A stretch of DNA of 64,000 bases from Lachnospiraceae bacterium (GTDB lineage Bacteria > Bacillota > Clostridia > Lachnospirales > Lachnospiraceae). The stretch is taken from NCBI GenBank assembly GCA_009774245.1, contig VSNM01000003.1, forward strand, positions 62,001-126,000, in the 5' to 3' direction. The position numbers and the translations under genes are program-made. Shown piece by piece: positions 1 to 8,712 of this stretch. Every line of letters begins with the position of its first letter. Positions within the stretch are counted from its first letter, which is position 1. The notes under the pieces were generated by a model that did no database searches, was not told the DNA's origin, and worked only from the letters and a program-made list of their open reading frames with translations.

Positions 1-1
1 A

Positions 2-181
2 GACAGCGCCAGATATAAGGAGGAGTGTCTGGGCGAGATGATTCAAAACCTGCAGGCTTCCAGCGCGGCGCAAGAGATTACTGAAATGACGGAGGAGGAA
101 CGGGCGTGGCTGCTGGTAAAGATGGTGTGCCTTGAGGATGTCAGGGCACAGAAGATTCTGAGTGAGGCGTTGTGGTTATAA
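2..181 (+). CDS. C-terminal fragment of an unidentified protein (5' end outside window)
   Basis: An open frame runs from the left edge to a TAA at 179-181, giving 59 residues. It is rich in Glu and Ala and ends EALWL. The start lies outside the window. No family is recognised; the short helical, acidic tail is not diagnostic. It converges tail-to-tail with the glycyl-tRNA synthetase gene, with only 7 bp between the stop codons, which supports it being a real gene end rather than a chance frame. Confidence 0.5.
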   Translation, partial: DSARYKEECLGEMIQNLQASSAAQEITEMTEEERAWLLVKMVCLEDVRAQKILSEALWL

Positions 182-188
182 AATATCT

Positions 189-1565
189 TCAGGCTCGCAT
201 TGCATCACTCAAATACGGAACCAGCTCTTCAATCGACAGCGTTTTTTGCTGCATGGTATCCCTGTCCCTGACCGTGACGGTTCCTTTTTCCAGCGTATCG
301 TCATCGACGGTGACCGCAACGGGCACTCCGATGGCGTCAGCGCGGCGGTAGCGCTTGCCGATGCTTCCCGATTCGTCATACTGCACCATAAAGTGTGCGC
401 GCAGATTCCGGTAGATTCCCATTGCTTTTTCAGCGTGCCTTTTCTTGATCAGGGGCAAAATGACTGCCTTAACCGGGGCAAGAAATGGTCTGATTCCCAG
501 AACCACCCTTGTCTCGTTCTCACTGACGCGCTCTTCATGCAAGCCCTCAAATAAAACCGCCAGCACAATACGGTCAAGTCCGTATGTGGATTCTATGATA
601 TATGGTATATACTTCTCGCGCGACGCCTCATCAAAATATTCCATTGATTTTCCGGAATACTCCTGATGACGGCTCAGGTCAAAGTCAGTGCGGTTGTGCG
701 TCCCGTTGATCTCCCCCCAGCCAAATGGAAACAGATACTCTATGTCGCAGGCCTCCTTCGCGTAATGCGCAAGCTTCTCATGGTCATGAAACCGCAGCCT
801 TTCCGGGGACAGCCCCAGATATTCGAAGAACGCTTTTCCATAATTTTTAAAATACTGATACAGGGAACTGTCCTCTCCTTCTTTGCAGAAGGTCTGATAC
901 TCCATCTGTTCGAACTCAATCGTGCGGAAGGTAAAATTCTTGGGCGTGATCTCATTGCGAAATGCCTTTCCGATCTGTCCGATACTAAACGGTAGCTTTG
1001 CCCGCATGGAGCGCATGACATTCAGATAGTTGACATACTCACCCTGCGCATTTTCCGGCCGCAGATAGATTGTGCTCGCGCTGTCACTCGTCGCGCCGCG
1101 CTGTGTCTCAAACATCAGGTTAAACTGCCGGATATCCGTAAAATCTGATTTTCCGCATACCGGACACGGAACCTTTTGCCCGCGGATATACGCAAGTATC
1201 TCCTCCTGCGTCATTGCATCCACATCGACAGCACTGTCATACTCCTGTATCAGATTGTCCGCACGGTGTCTGGTCTTGCACTCCTTACAGTCCAACAGGG
1301 GATCGGTGAAACCGGCGCGGTGGCCGCTCGCCTCCCATACCCGCGGATTCATCAGAATATCCGCGTCCAGCTCATAGCTGTTCTCCCGCTGCTGTATAAA
1401 ATAATATCTCCAGGCGTCCTTGATCTGGTTTTTCAGCCGCGTCCCTAACGGGCCGTAGTCCCATGTGTTTGCCAGTCCTCCGTAGATCTCGCTCCCCTGA
1501 TAAATAAAGCCGTACTGGTTGCAGTAAGATACCATTTCTTCCATTGTAAAACTTGTTTTCTCCAT
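189..1565 (-). CDS. glyS: Glycyl-tRNA synthetase, single-chain (alpha2) type
   Basis: Class II aminoacyl-tRNA synthetase that charges tRNA-Gly in the cytoplasm. The 458-residue length fits the single-chain bacterial/eukaryal type rather than the GlyQ/GlyS heterotetramer. Seen in the sequence are the N-terminal GFIYQGSEIYGG segment, RPENAQGEYVNYLN, the motif 2 region with FRNEITP and FRTIEFEQME (about 200-225), the motif 3 arginine segment TYGLDRIVLAVL (about 330) and a C-terminal anticodon-binding domain with GSIGKRYRRAD. The ATG at 1565 is preferred because GGAAGAGGG precedes it; an in-frame upstream ATG at 1613 falls inside the T-box terminator. The gene is controlled by the T-box leader immediately upstream. 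Confidence 0.96.
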   Translation of the reverse strand: MEKTSFTMEEMVSYCNQYGFIYQGSEIYGGLANTWDYGPLGTRLKNQIKDAWRYYFIQQRENSYELDADILMNPRVWEASGHRAGFTDPLLDCKECKTRHRADNLIQEYDSAVDVDAMTQEEILAYIRGQKVPCPVCGKSDFTDIRQFNLMFETQRGATSDSASTIYLRPENAQGEYVNYLNVMRSMRAKLPFSIGQIGKAFRNEITPKNFTFRTIEFEQMEYQTFCKEGEDSSLYQYFKNYGKAFFEYLGLSPERLRFHDHEKLAHYAKEACDIEYLFPFGWGEINGTHNRTDFDLSRHQEYSGKSMEYFDEASREKYIPYIIESTYGLDRIVLAVLFEGLHEERVSENETRVVLGIRPFLAPVKAVILPLIKKRHAEKAMGIYRNLRAHFMVQYDESGSIGKRYRRADAIGVPVAVTVDDDTLEKGTVTVRDRDTMQQKTLSIEELVPYLSDAMRA

Positions 1566-1591
1566 GTTACCCTCTTCCTTTCCATTAAAAT

Positions 1592-1895
1592 AAAAAGCCC
1601 TAAGTATACTCACATATACTTAGGGCGAATAAACGACCGCGGTTCCACCTAATTTCAGATATCAAATCTGCGCTCTGCATGGTACGGATTTCCAACAATC
1701 TTATACCACATTCCTTTAACGGTGGAATCTCCGTCGGATACTACTGTTTTTTAATCTAAGTTCGCTCCGCTGCTCCAAGACGCCTTCCATGTACTCTTCA
1801 TAAGGATTCGCACCACAGAACTGTAAGTTCCTTCCATCCTCTCTCTGAAATCCAAGTCCCATGTACTATTTCTTTTCCCTGCATTTGCTCTGTTA
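1592..1895 (-). promoter_or_regulatory. T-box leader riboswitch (glycine) upstream of glyS
   Basis: Read on the minus strand, the leader carries the T-box core GGTGGAACCGCGG at about 1637-1649. It is followed by a strong terminator hairpin at 1592-1626 (GCCCTAAGTATA / TATACTTAGGGC) with a T run just before the glyS ribosome site. Uncharged tRNA-Gly should pair with the T-box bulge and favour the antiterminator. Stem I is the structured segment upstream, to about 1895, with AGAGAG near its 5' end. A GGC triplet at about 1780 could be the specifier, but I could not fold the stem confidently. The 5' boundary is approximate. Confidence 0.9.
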
Positions 1896-1987
1896 TTTCT
1901 TTAAGAATTCTTAGCATTGATTATATAGGAAACTGTTCTTCATTGTCAAGCATTTATCGAAACATATTTCTGCTCAGCAGCTTCGAT

Positions 1988-2138
1988 GTTACTGTTCACT
2001 CCGTTCCAGTAACGGGTAAAAATCCATGCAAAAATTGCAATACGAACTTCGTTCGTGGCGCAAATGGATTTTTACTTGCAACCACTACATTTTCTCACGG
2101 ACTTAGCAGTAAATGCTAAGTCCTGTGTGAGCAGTAAC
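1988..2138. repeat. Dispersed palindromic repeat A, copy 1
   Basis: About 150 bp bounded by GTTACTGTTCAC at the left and GTGAGCAGTAAC at the right, which are inverted relative to each other. Inside are two nested hairpins, one built on TAAAAATCCATGC / AATGGATTTTTA and one on GGACTTAGCA / TGCTAAGTCC. Near-identical outer ends and the first hairpin recur at 8437-8572 and 57798-57879. This copy supplies the last codons of the small gene at 2072-2317. Confidence 0.85.
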
Positions 2139-2317
2139 GCTTCGGTCTCTTCCATAAAATCCTTTCTTAACAGGGAATTCAAAGCATTGCCAGCCGCATG
2201 ATCTACAATCTCAAATTGATGATCCGGAAAAAGCTTCCGAATCAAATCCTGTATTTGTAGCAAATCAGTCTCCGGCAATTCCTTCATCATAGAAATTGTT
2301 CTCTCTAGCGTACTCAT
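2072..2317 (-). CDS. Small helical protein downstream of an XRE regulator
   Basis: An 81-residue frame starts at an ATG preceded by GAGGGAG nine bases upstream. It begins MSTLERTISMMKELPETDLL, a pattern I associate with small antitoxin-like proteins paired with XRE or toxin genes in Lachnospiraceae; that association is an inference. It lies 17 bp downstream of the XRE gene and is probably cotranscribed. The last 20 or so residues are encoded inside repeat A, so the native C-terminus may have been replaced when the repeat arrived. The frame stays open upstream to 2401, but only a GTG start would serve there. Confidence 0.5.
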   Translation of the reverse strand: MSTLERTISMMKELPETDLLQIQDLIRKLFPDHQFEIVDHAAGNALNSLLRKDFMEETEALLLTQDLAFTAKSVRKCSGCK

Positions 2318-2334
2318 TCCATTCTCCCTCGCGG

Positions 2335-2670
2335 CTACCCTGCCCTCCTGCCGACATAAATCCCGCAAAAATAAATGCATCTGCTCATCCGACTCCGCCA
2401 CTGCGCTTTTGTCACCACCATTTCAGTGATGCATGGCCGCTGGTCGCACCCGCACAGAATATCATAGAGATCCGCCTCATAGAGCTGCATGAGTGCAAAC
2501 ATCGTATCCGCTGGCGGATAACTCTTGCCCTCCTCATATTTGTAGACCGCCTGCACGGAGCCCACACCAAGATATCTTCTCACCTCGTCCACTGTGAGTT
2601 TTTTCGCCAGTCGGAGCCGCTTCAAATTGTGCCCAATCCATTTTGCGTCATATTTCGGTCTGTCAATCAC
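2335..2670 (-). CDS. XRE-family helix-turn-helix regulator
   Basis: A 111-residue protein with an N-terminal helix-turn-helix at about residues 10-65: WIGHNLKRLRLAKKLT, then VRRYLGVGSVQAVYKYEEG. This is a typical Cro/C1-type DNA-binding fold. A GTG start is chosen because GGGAGGGAAG sits 6 bp upstream; a longer frame to 2826 has no ribosome site and reads as poor protein. The C-terminus is Arg- and Cys-rich with no recognisable domain. The next gene downstream is the small 81-residue protein, so the pair may be a small regulator/antitoxin unit. Confidence 0.7.
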   Translation of the reverse strand: MIDRPKYDAKWIGHNLKRLRLAKKLTVDEVRRYLGVGSVQAVYKYEEGKSYPPADTMFALMQLYEADLYDILCGCDQRPCITEMVVTKAQWRSRMSRCIYFCGIYVGRRAG

Positions 2671-2882
2671 TGTTCTTCCCTCCCTGTGCAGTTCCCAACA
2701 AAAGCAAATTAAACCACCGTGTTCAGAATTTGATAAATCGCGGTGCCTTTGCTGCGTCCAGACAGATACATAAATGCCCTTTATCACTCGAACTCCCATT
2801 TGCCCGCTACCTGTATGATACCACAAATATGCAGATCTGTCATTGACGGCATAGTTAAATTTTTTGATAATAATTTATGAGC

Positions 2883-3515
2883 TCAATTTTTTCGAATCGG
2901 ATGACGGATCACTGTCTTTAATCTTTCGGGCGCCGTCCGTCTGGCATCGCTCAGATAGATCTCGTGATGCAGCCTCTCGTCACTGATATCGAGCTGATAC
3001 CCCTGTTCCGTCATAAAATCATGCATCAGCCTGACAGTCTCCGGCTCATCGTCATAAGGCCCGATATGCATACACTGTACACACAGACCTTCCTGATACG
3101 TCCAAAACTTTACCTTGGAAAAATCCTCCTGTTTTTTCGCTTCTGCCTCTCTGACCGCCCAGTCAAAATCGTCCTTTGTCACAAAGTCGGGCAGTCTGAT
3201 CACGGATATAAACCAAAACGTCTCCTTATGCGCATAATCGATTCCCTGAACACCCTCCTGCCACCAGAAACCCTCCAGCGGCGGAACCACATAATCAAAA
3301 TACCCCTCGATCTGATGACTGCCCTTCCTGCTCATCTTGATCGTAAAGGCGACCGCATACAGCAGCCCGATCGATTTCTTATACTCGCCGCCCTCGATGT
3401 TGGGATCGCCTGCCCCGCGGACTGCGATGTAGTTCATTGCCGGCACTTCAACGATACTTGGTTTATTTTTTGGCATGTAAAATTCCTTATACTCTTTCTT
3501 GTAATCAAACGCCAT
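2883..3515 (-). CDS. GyrI-like small-molecule-binding domain protein
   Basis: A 210-residue cytoplasmic protein of the GyrI-like (SOUL/ligand-binding) family found in Firmicutes. Diagnostic segments are the early VPAMNYIAVRGAGDPN, the central EGFWWQEGVQGIDY and the late LCVQCMHIGPYDDEP. It has no DNA-binding domain, so it probably binds or sequesters a small molecule instead of acting as a regulator itself. The ATG at 3515 follows GGAGGAGG; a second ATG five codons upstream overlaps that ribosome site. It is transcribed away from an AraC gene to its right. Confidence 0.8.
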   Translation of the reverse strand: MAFDYKKEYKEFYMPKNKPSIVEVPAMNYIAVRGAGDPNIEGGEYKKSIGLLYAVAFTIKMSRKGSHQIEGYFDYVVPPLEGFWWQEGVQGIDYAHKETFWFISVIRLPDFVTKDDFDWAVREAEAKKQEDFSKVKFWTYQEGLCVQCMHIGPYDDEPETVRLMHDFMTEQGYQLDISDERLHHEIYLSDARRTAPERLKTVIRHPIRKN

Positions 3516-3653
3516 ATTTTCCTCCTCCATGTTATTTACGATACAATAGTTTCCACTGCGCCCGAACTGCTCCTAAACGGATTCTCTTCGGTCAGTATAT
3601 AGCAATTATAACACGGAAAACCTGTCAACTGTATGTCATATTTTCCCTGAAAA

Positions 3654-4388
3654 TCATTGATTTGAGACAGACCATCCCTCCCGATACTTCTTTGGCGTAG
3701 TGCCACTGATCTTCCGAAATGTGGCAATGAACAAACTCTGTGAGGAAAACCCCAGAGAAATAGCGATATCCAGATACGATAGATCCGTGTATTTCAGGAG
3801 ATTTTGGGCAGTATCAATCTTCGCGTTCAGCACAAACTGCTTCACATGAATACCTGTTTCCCTGAAAAACAGTCTGGATAAATAGGAGGGGTTCAGCCCA
3901 CAGTAGGCTGCCAGTGCATTCACCGTCAAATCCTGTTGAAGATGCTCATAGATGTAGTCAATACACTTTCTGACATGGAGCGAGATCACAGACTGTTTCC
4001 TTATTTCGCGCATACGCTCCGCAAAATCCATCTGCAGTTCCCTGAGCAGACAAATAAGCTCTTTTTCAGTCCTGCACTTGTCCGCTTTGCGGATATAAAT
4101 ATCAGCAAGTGTGTATGCCTCATCATGTCCCATCCCACTGTCAACGCAGGCTTTCGCGGTATCAGATGCTACAATAACCAGATGAAGCAGCGCATTTCTC
4201 GCGGGATCATCAGAAAGCTGCCGGAGGAATATCCGCTGCTCCATAACAGACAATCCCCTTTCAACTGCCTCCATGTCGCCGCTGCATATGTCCGCATACT
4301 GCCCCTGCTCCACATTATAGGGAAGTCTCTCAATATTACTTGTTTTTTGCACATACAGATGACGGTTGAGTTCATTTCTCATTTTCAT
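3654..4388 (-). CDS. AraC-family transcriptional regulator
   Basis: A 244-residue protein with two C-terminal AraC helix-turn-helix motifs (about residues 140-240). Visible elements are LTVNALAAYCGLNPSYLSRLF and the second helix pair DIAISLGFSSQSLFIATFRK with the terminal GTTPKKYREG signature. The N-terminal 130 residues are a helical sensor-like region without a recognisable cupin. It is divergent from the MATE transporter gene at 4511, so that gene is its most obvious target, which is an inference from position only. Confidence 0.88.
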   Translation of the reverse strand: MKMRNELNRHLYVQKTSNIERLPYNVEQGQYADICSGDMEAVERGLSVMEQRIFLRQLSDDPARNALLHLVIVASDTAKACVDSGMGHDEAYTLADIYIRKADKCRTEKELICLLRELQMDFAERMREIRKQSVISLHVRKCIDYIYEHLQQDLTVNALAAYCGLNPSYLSRLFFRETGIHVKQFVLNAKIDTAQNLLKYTDLSYLDIAISLGFSSQSLFIATFRKISGTTPKKYREGWSVSNQ

Positions 4389-4510
4389 CTTATCACCATC
4401 CCTATCCTAGTAATATCAGTTTTTCGACATAAAAGCAAGAAAACAGATATAAAAAAGCCCCATATTATTTCATAATCAAAAAAAGCGCAATGATCTAAGG
4501 AGGTAGTCAC

Positions 4511-5830
4511 ATGACACAGACAGGCAATCTGACAACAGGAAAAGTGCCGGCCGTTCTGCTCCGGTTCTTTTTTCCTATGCTTCTTACAAATCTGCTGCAG
4601 CAAATCTATACGTTTGCCGATACAGTCATCGTTGGCAAAGGTCTCGGCGACGACGCACTTGCTGCAGTCGGCAATATGTCCGTGCTGATTTTACTTGTCA
4701 TCGGTTTCCTGCAGGGTATTGCAAACGGCTTTTCCGTGATCATTGCCCAATGCTGTGGCAGCGAAAACCATACTGCCCTGCGCCAGTCTGTAGCGGCGTC
4801 CATCAAACTTTCCGCCTTTCTCGCCGCACTGCTCACGGTGTTGAGCATAACCACTCTTAAAACTGCGCTTCTTGCCCTGCGGACATCAGAGCAGATCCTG
4901 CATGACAGCCTCCTATATGGCTGCATTATATTCGGCGGAATTATCATCACGATGTCATACAATCTCTGTTCCTGCATCCTGCGGGCCCTGGGCGACAGCA
5001 AAACGCCTTTCCTTGCGATCGTGGTCTCATCGACACTGAACATCCTGCTGGACAGTCTGTTTATCTTTGTATTGCATACCGGTGTGGAAGGTGCCGCGAT
5101 CGCCACGGTCTTCTCGCAGGCCGTCTCCACGCTCATCTGCATCCTGCGAATCCATCGGTCAGAAAGTCTCAGCCTTACTTCTGATGACTTTAAGGGCAGC
5201 CTGCGGCTGTCTCCTGTGCTCTTGAAAAACGGCATTCCAATGGCATTTATGAATTCCGTCACAGCAGCGGGCTGTATCATCGCCCAATCCTACGTGAACA
5301 CACTCGGCGTCGAGTATACTTCCGCATACTCTGTCTGCAACAGGTACATCAACCTGTTTATGCTTCCCTCGCTGACCGCAGGTTTTGCTGTATCGACATT
5401 TACAAGTCAGAATTTTGGCGCCAGAAAATATCTCCGCATTCGGGAATGTGTCCGCACAGGTCTGATCATCGGACTTTTTTCCTATGCGTTGTGCGGCACT
5501 GCCATGATATGTCTGCCGGAGGCACTTGCCGGCCTGATGTTAAACGGACCGCAGTCCATCGCACTCGCATCTGAGTTTTTGCGGATATGCGGCAGTATGC
5601 TTTTTACTCTGAACGCTCTGTTTATCTTCAGAAGCGCTTTGCAGGGCATGGGTAAACCCATGATCCCCATGTGTTCCGGTATTCTGGAAATGGTCCTGCG
5701 CGTGCTGATCATTGTCCTCCTTCTGCCCAGGATCGCGTTTCAGGCGGCCGCTTATGCGGAAATAGCGGCATGGACCGGCGCGCTTGCCCTTAATCTGGCT
5801 GCATACATAATAATTGTACGGCGCATATAA
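4511..5830 (+). CDS. MATE-family multidrug/sodium antiporter
   Basis: A 439-residue integral membrane protein with about 12 hydrophobic segments arranged as two similar halves. The start region contains FFPMLLTNLLQQIYTFADTVIVG and GDDALAAVGN, the hallmark of MATE exporters, which expel cationic drugs or metabolites in exchange for Na+ or H+. A good ribosome site (AAGGAGGT) precedes the ATG. It is divergent from the AraC regulator at 3654-4388 and followed by a separate MFS gene. The substrate cannot be read from sequence. Confidence 0.93.
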   Translation: MTQTGNLTTGKVPAVLLRFFFPMLLTNLLQQIYTFADTVIVGKGLGDDALAAVGNMSVLILLVIGFLQGIANGFSVIIAQCCGSENHTALRQSVAASIKLSAFLAALLTVLSITTLKTALLALRTSEQILHDSLLYGCIIFGGIIITMSYNLCSCILRALGDSKTPFLAIVVSSTLNILLDSLFIFVLHTGVEGAAIATVFSQAVSTLICILRIHRSESLSLTSDDFKGSLRLSPVLLKNGIPMAFMNSVTAAGCIIAQSYVNTLGVEYTSAYSVCNRYINLFMLPSLTAGFAVSTFTSQNFGARKYLRIRECVRTGLIIGLFSYALCGTAMICLPEALAGLMLNGPQSIALASEFLRICGSMLFTLNALFIFRSALQGMGKPMIPMCSGILEMVLRVLIIVLLLPRIAFQAAAYAEIAAWTGALALNLAAYIIIVRRI

Positions 5831-6021
5831 CATGACATCAGGAATTAATCATTACAGTTCACTCGTTGATTAAATGTACCAAAACCAGATAGAGCGTGAA
5901 CAGCAGCAATAAATCATAAAACAGTCCCAAAATAAATATCTGACAGTTTTCAAATGGACAATATCATGTTATAATATATTTCAAACACGTTCAAAGAAAA
6001 CGAAAGAGGTAATTGATTAAC

Positions 6022-7206
6022 ATGAAACAAAGAATCTATGCTAAATTTTTTATCATAATGACTTTATTGACAACAAGCCTGATTACGAGTATTCGGGTAT
6101 TTTATATGTTGGAACATGGTGTTTCCGAAGGGCAGGTGGCGACTTTAAAAGGAATTTTTTCGATCGTAGTGACTCTGACAGAGCTGCCGACCGGCATCAT
6201 CGCTGATAAATTCAGTAAGAAAATATCGTTGGCAATCGGGGCAGTCCTTTTCGCTTTACACGCAGGGATCTATGTGCTTATGCCAAATTATGCAGGTTTC
6301 ATATTAACACAGGTTATTCTGGCATTCAGTTCATCCTTTATCTCCGGAGCCGACGCAGGATATCTCCACGATTATATCAACGCACAGACCAAAGATCAGT
6401 ATGTAGACATTGCCGGTAAAATTCAATATTGGGGAAGCTATATCAGTGCCGGATTTTTTCTGTTCAGCGGTGTATTGTATAGTATAAATCATACATATAA
6501 TTTTGGGTTTACAGCGTCTCTGGGCTGCGTGGTTTTTGTTGTGATCTGCACAATGCCAGACATTAAAGCTGAAGCAGAAACGAAAGTGAGAAAGAAGCAT
6601 CTTGTTCAGGAGTATCTGCGGGATACATCTGGTGTTTTAAAGTATACATTCAGTAATGCTGTTGTAGTGAGGATAACACTATTATCAGCAGTGGTTACCT
6701 CTCTGTTGATTTTTAACTTTGAGTATTACCAAATATTATTGGATAAGTTTGATTTTCCTGAAAAGTATAGCGGCATTCTATATGCTTCCTTTATGCTTTT
6801 GGGAGGAATCGGCGCAAAGAGTTCCAAAAAACTGATAAACAAAATGCGGTTGGAAACCATATTTAGTCTATTTATCATAGGGATTTCCATTTCGTATCTA
6901 TGTTTTGCATTTGCGAAAAACCTTTGGATCATATTTTTTGCAATCGGTATACAGCAAATCTGTTTCGGAAGCTGGGGATTAATTGCACAGAATATTATCT
7001 TGGAAAACATCCCCTCAGAAGATGTAAAAAGTACAATGTTGTCTATGAACAGTCTTGTCTCGAGTCTTTTTAAGGGAATTATCGTCATAGTACTTGGTGT
7101 ATTATTGTCCCAAACAAGCTATAAGACCGCTTATGTGGTGATGTTTTTTATCATGTGCATAACCCTCGTGGTAAAGCAATCGCGCGGCGCAAATAACTTT
7201 CAATAA
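6022..7206 (+). CDS. Major facilitator superfamily transporter
   Basis: A 394-residue membrane protein with 11-12 predicted membrane segments. The MFS loop between helices 2 and 3 reads GIIADKFSKK, matching the D-x-x-(G/S)-(R/K) type signature. The ATG at 6022 lies 11 bp after AAAGAGGT; an in-frame TTG at 6013 is too close to that site. A TATAAT at 5970-5975 is a plausible -10 box. The gene is clearly more AT-rich than the MATE gene beside it, which suggests separate acquisition. The substrate is unknown. Confidence 0.87.
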   Translation: MKQRIYAKFFIIMTLLTTSLITSIRVFYMLEHGVSEGQVATLKGIFSIVVTLTELPTGIIADKFSKKISLAIGAVLFALHAGIYVLMPNYAGFILTQVILAFSSSFISGADAGYLHDYINAQTKDQYVDIAGKIQYWGSYISAGFFLFSGVLYSINHTYNFGFTASLGCVVFVVICTMPDIKAEAETKVRKKHLVQEYLRDTSGVLKYTFSNAVVVRITLLSAVVTSLLIFNFEYYQILLDKFDFPEKYSGILYASFMLLGGIGAKSSKKLINKMRLETIFSLFIIGISISYLCFAFAKNLWIIFFAIGIQQICFGSWGLIAQNIILENIPSEDVKSTMLSMNSLVSSLFKGIIVIVLGVLLSQTSYKTAYVVMFFIMCITLVVKQSRGANNFQ

Positions 7207-7255
7207 AAACATTGATACACGATTGCAGGTAAAATTATCGGCAAAGGTCTGTCTC

Positions 7256-7421
7256 CTAGTGCTCCATCCAGTTAGAAATTAGAGTATGGGGCTGCATGTT
7301 TCGTGCCAATGCTAGGCAAAATTTCGACGGCGATGCGGTGGCATCGTCTAGAAATTTTAACGACGCAATGGTGCGGAACAGGTAGTCCCAGACTCCAATT
7401 TCTAGCCGGATGGAGTACTAG
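7256..7421. repeat. 166-bp CTAG-bounded palindromic element, arm type B, copy 1
   Basis: It begins CTAGTGCTCCATCC and ends GGATGGAGTACTAG. The arms are inverted repeats for about 30 bp, with a few mismatches. The centre holds the hairpin GATGC-GGTG-GCATC. A nearly identical copy of the same length is at 59712-59877. Its right CTAG is also the left CTAG of the element at 7418-7582. It carries no coding capacity and looks like a MITE or cruciform-forming element. Confidence 0.9.
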
Positions 7422-7582
7422 TACAACATTTTTTAATTCCTCATATACTAAGCACTCGCTATTTGTGTCATTGCCGCGTTGTCGTCAGTCAACGATGCCA
7501 CCGCATCGCTTCCTTCCTCCGCCTTGCACTGACGCAAATATCAAGCACTTAGTATATAAGGATTAAGAAAACGTTGTACTAG
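7418..7582. repeat. 165-bp CTAG-bounded palindromic element, arm type C, copy 1
   Basis: It starts CTAGTACAAC and ends GTTGTACTAG. The long arms pair through stretches such as CATATACTAAG and CTTAGTATAT. The centre contains GATGC-CACC-GCATC, the complement of the core of arm type B. It shares the 7418-7421 CTAG with the preceding element, and ends 1 bp before the 3' end of the membrane-protein gene at 7584. A related copy lies at 18977-19142. Confidence 0.88.
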
Positions 7583-7583
7583 C

Positions 7584-8303
7584 CTACTCGCTCAAAAACA
7601 ACTGGTACAGCGGATATACAAACAGCAAAAATGACACTGCTGTCATATTTATAGCATTGCGCAGATATGTGCCCCTTGCTATCTCATTCGTTTTCATATT
7701 GACTTTATATCGTTTCTGATACCAGTACACCGTAACTGCTACAGCAATCAGTAATGCAGCTGCATGCGCCAGCACGTACACATCCTGAACCATCCCCCAC
7801 AGCAGACCTTTGGACTGTGGAAAACTACTATACATCCTCACGATATAAGAGACATTGAATGCAAGGGCAGTCCCTATCAGAATATAGCCAAAATATGTTT
7901 TCTTTTCCGGAATCCTGTCATAAACCATCTGTATGAGCTTCATACAAAACAGCAGAATCGTCACCATGACCTGCCAGAAAATCACCCACGACGCGATTTC
8001 CCTGCCGCCGTCATGATAAAGCACCACATCAATCACAATTCTGCCAATCCACATGCACACAACGCACTTCAAAAAGCAGAATGCTTCCCCTGTCGCATGA
8101 CGGCTGACTGCCCGGAACAGGACTGCCGAAATCGCAGACAACACAACCGTCTCCTTGAATATTTCATGGATGCTGATCACAGACAACAGTATCATTTCCA
8201 CAAAACACACAACAATCCCCACAATAATCCATATCAGATATTTTGCTCTGCCTTTTCCCAAAATTTTTGCCCCTTCCCTTTTTGAACACCTGCAACTTTC
8301 CAT
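7584..8303 (-). CDS. Polytopic membrane protein of unknown function
   Basis: A 239-residue protein with about six hydrophobic segments, starting near residue 20 (YLIWIIVGIVVCFVEMILL) and ending in FLLFVYPLYQLFL at the C-terminus. The N-terminal 20 residues are basic, consistent with a cytoplasmic N-terminus. No family motif is recognised. No strong ribosome site is visible before the ATG, so the start may be slightly later. The gene is bounded on its 3' side by the CTAG element and upstream by repeat A copy 2, so it stands alone. Confidence 0.65.
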   Translation of the reverse strand: MESCRCSKREGAKILGKGRAKYLIWIIVGIVVCFVEMILLSVISIHEIFKETVVLSAISAVLFRAVSRHATGEAFCFLKCVVCMWIGRIVIDVVLYHDGGREIASWVIFWQVMVTILLFCMKLIQMVYDRIPEKKTYFGYILIGTALAFNVSYIVRMYSSFPQSKGLLWGMVQDVYVLAHAAALLIAVAVTVYWYQKRYKVNMKTNEIARGTYLRNAINMTAVSFLLFVYPLYQLFLSE

Positions 8304-8436
8304 ATAATATGGTTTCCTATTTCGAGTGCGTAAACATTTATATATTTTCTATGTTTTTTTTGTTCTTTATCATATCATACATTTGATGTCTATGCAATAT
8401 TCAAATCATTTTGTTGAACAAGCCAACCCAGAATCT

Positions 8437-8572
8437 GTTACTGTTCACTCCGTTCCAGTAACAGGCAAAAATCCATGCAAAATTTGCTTCGCAAATGGAT
8501 TTTTGCATTTCAAGCTGTGTGTTTTCTCACGGAATGCGCAGTTCAGCGCATTCCTGACCTGTGAACAGTAAC
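8437..8572. repeat. Dispersed palindromic repeat A, copy 2
   Basis: The ends are GTTACTGTTCAC and GTGAACAGTAAC, perfect inverted repeats. Two hairpins sit between them: AAAAATCCATGC / AAATGGATTTTT and GGAATGCGC / GCGCATTCC. The same architecture occurs at 1988-2138, and in shortened form at 57798-57879. It lies between the membrane protein and the lipoprotein gene and has no coding capacity. Confidence 0.88.
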
Positions 8573-8712
8573 CGGAATCTCACGCATAGAAACCGCCGAA
8601 CATAAAAATGCTCTTAATTTAGAACTCACAAATCCCTGACATACAAATGACAGATTAAATTATGTGATTCGTCCTACAAGTTCTACCGCATATTATTATA
8701 GGGTTGGATAAA

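Noticed and set aside
7303..7566. 87-codon frame across the CTAG elements
   Set aside because: Lies wholly in palindromic repeats; the same partial frame recurs in the second type B copy at 59735, so it is repeat sequence, not a gene.
1988..8572. Possible CRISPR-like repeated palindromes
   Set aside because: Copies are far apart, lack spacers of regular size and no cas genes are present; treated as dispersed repeats.
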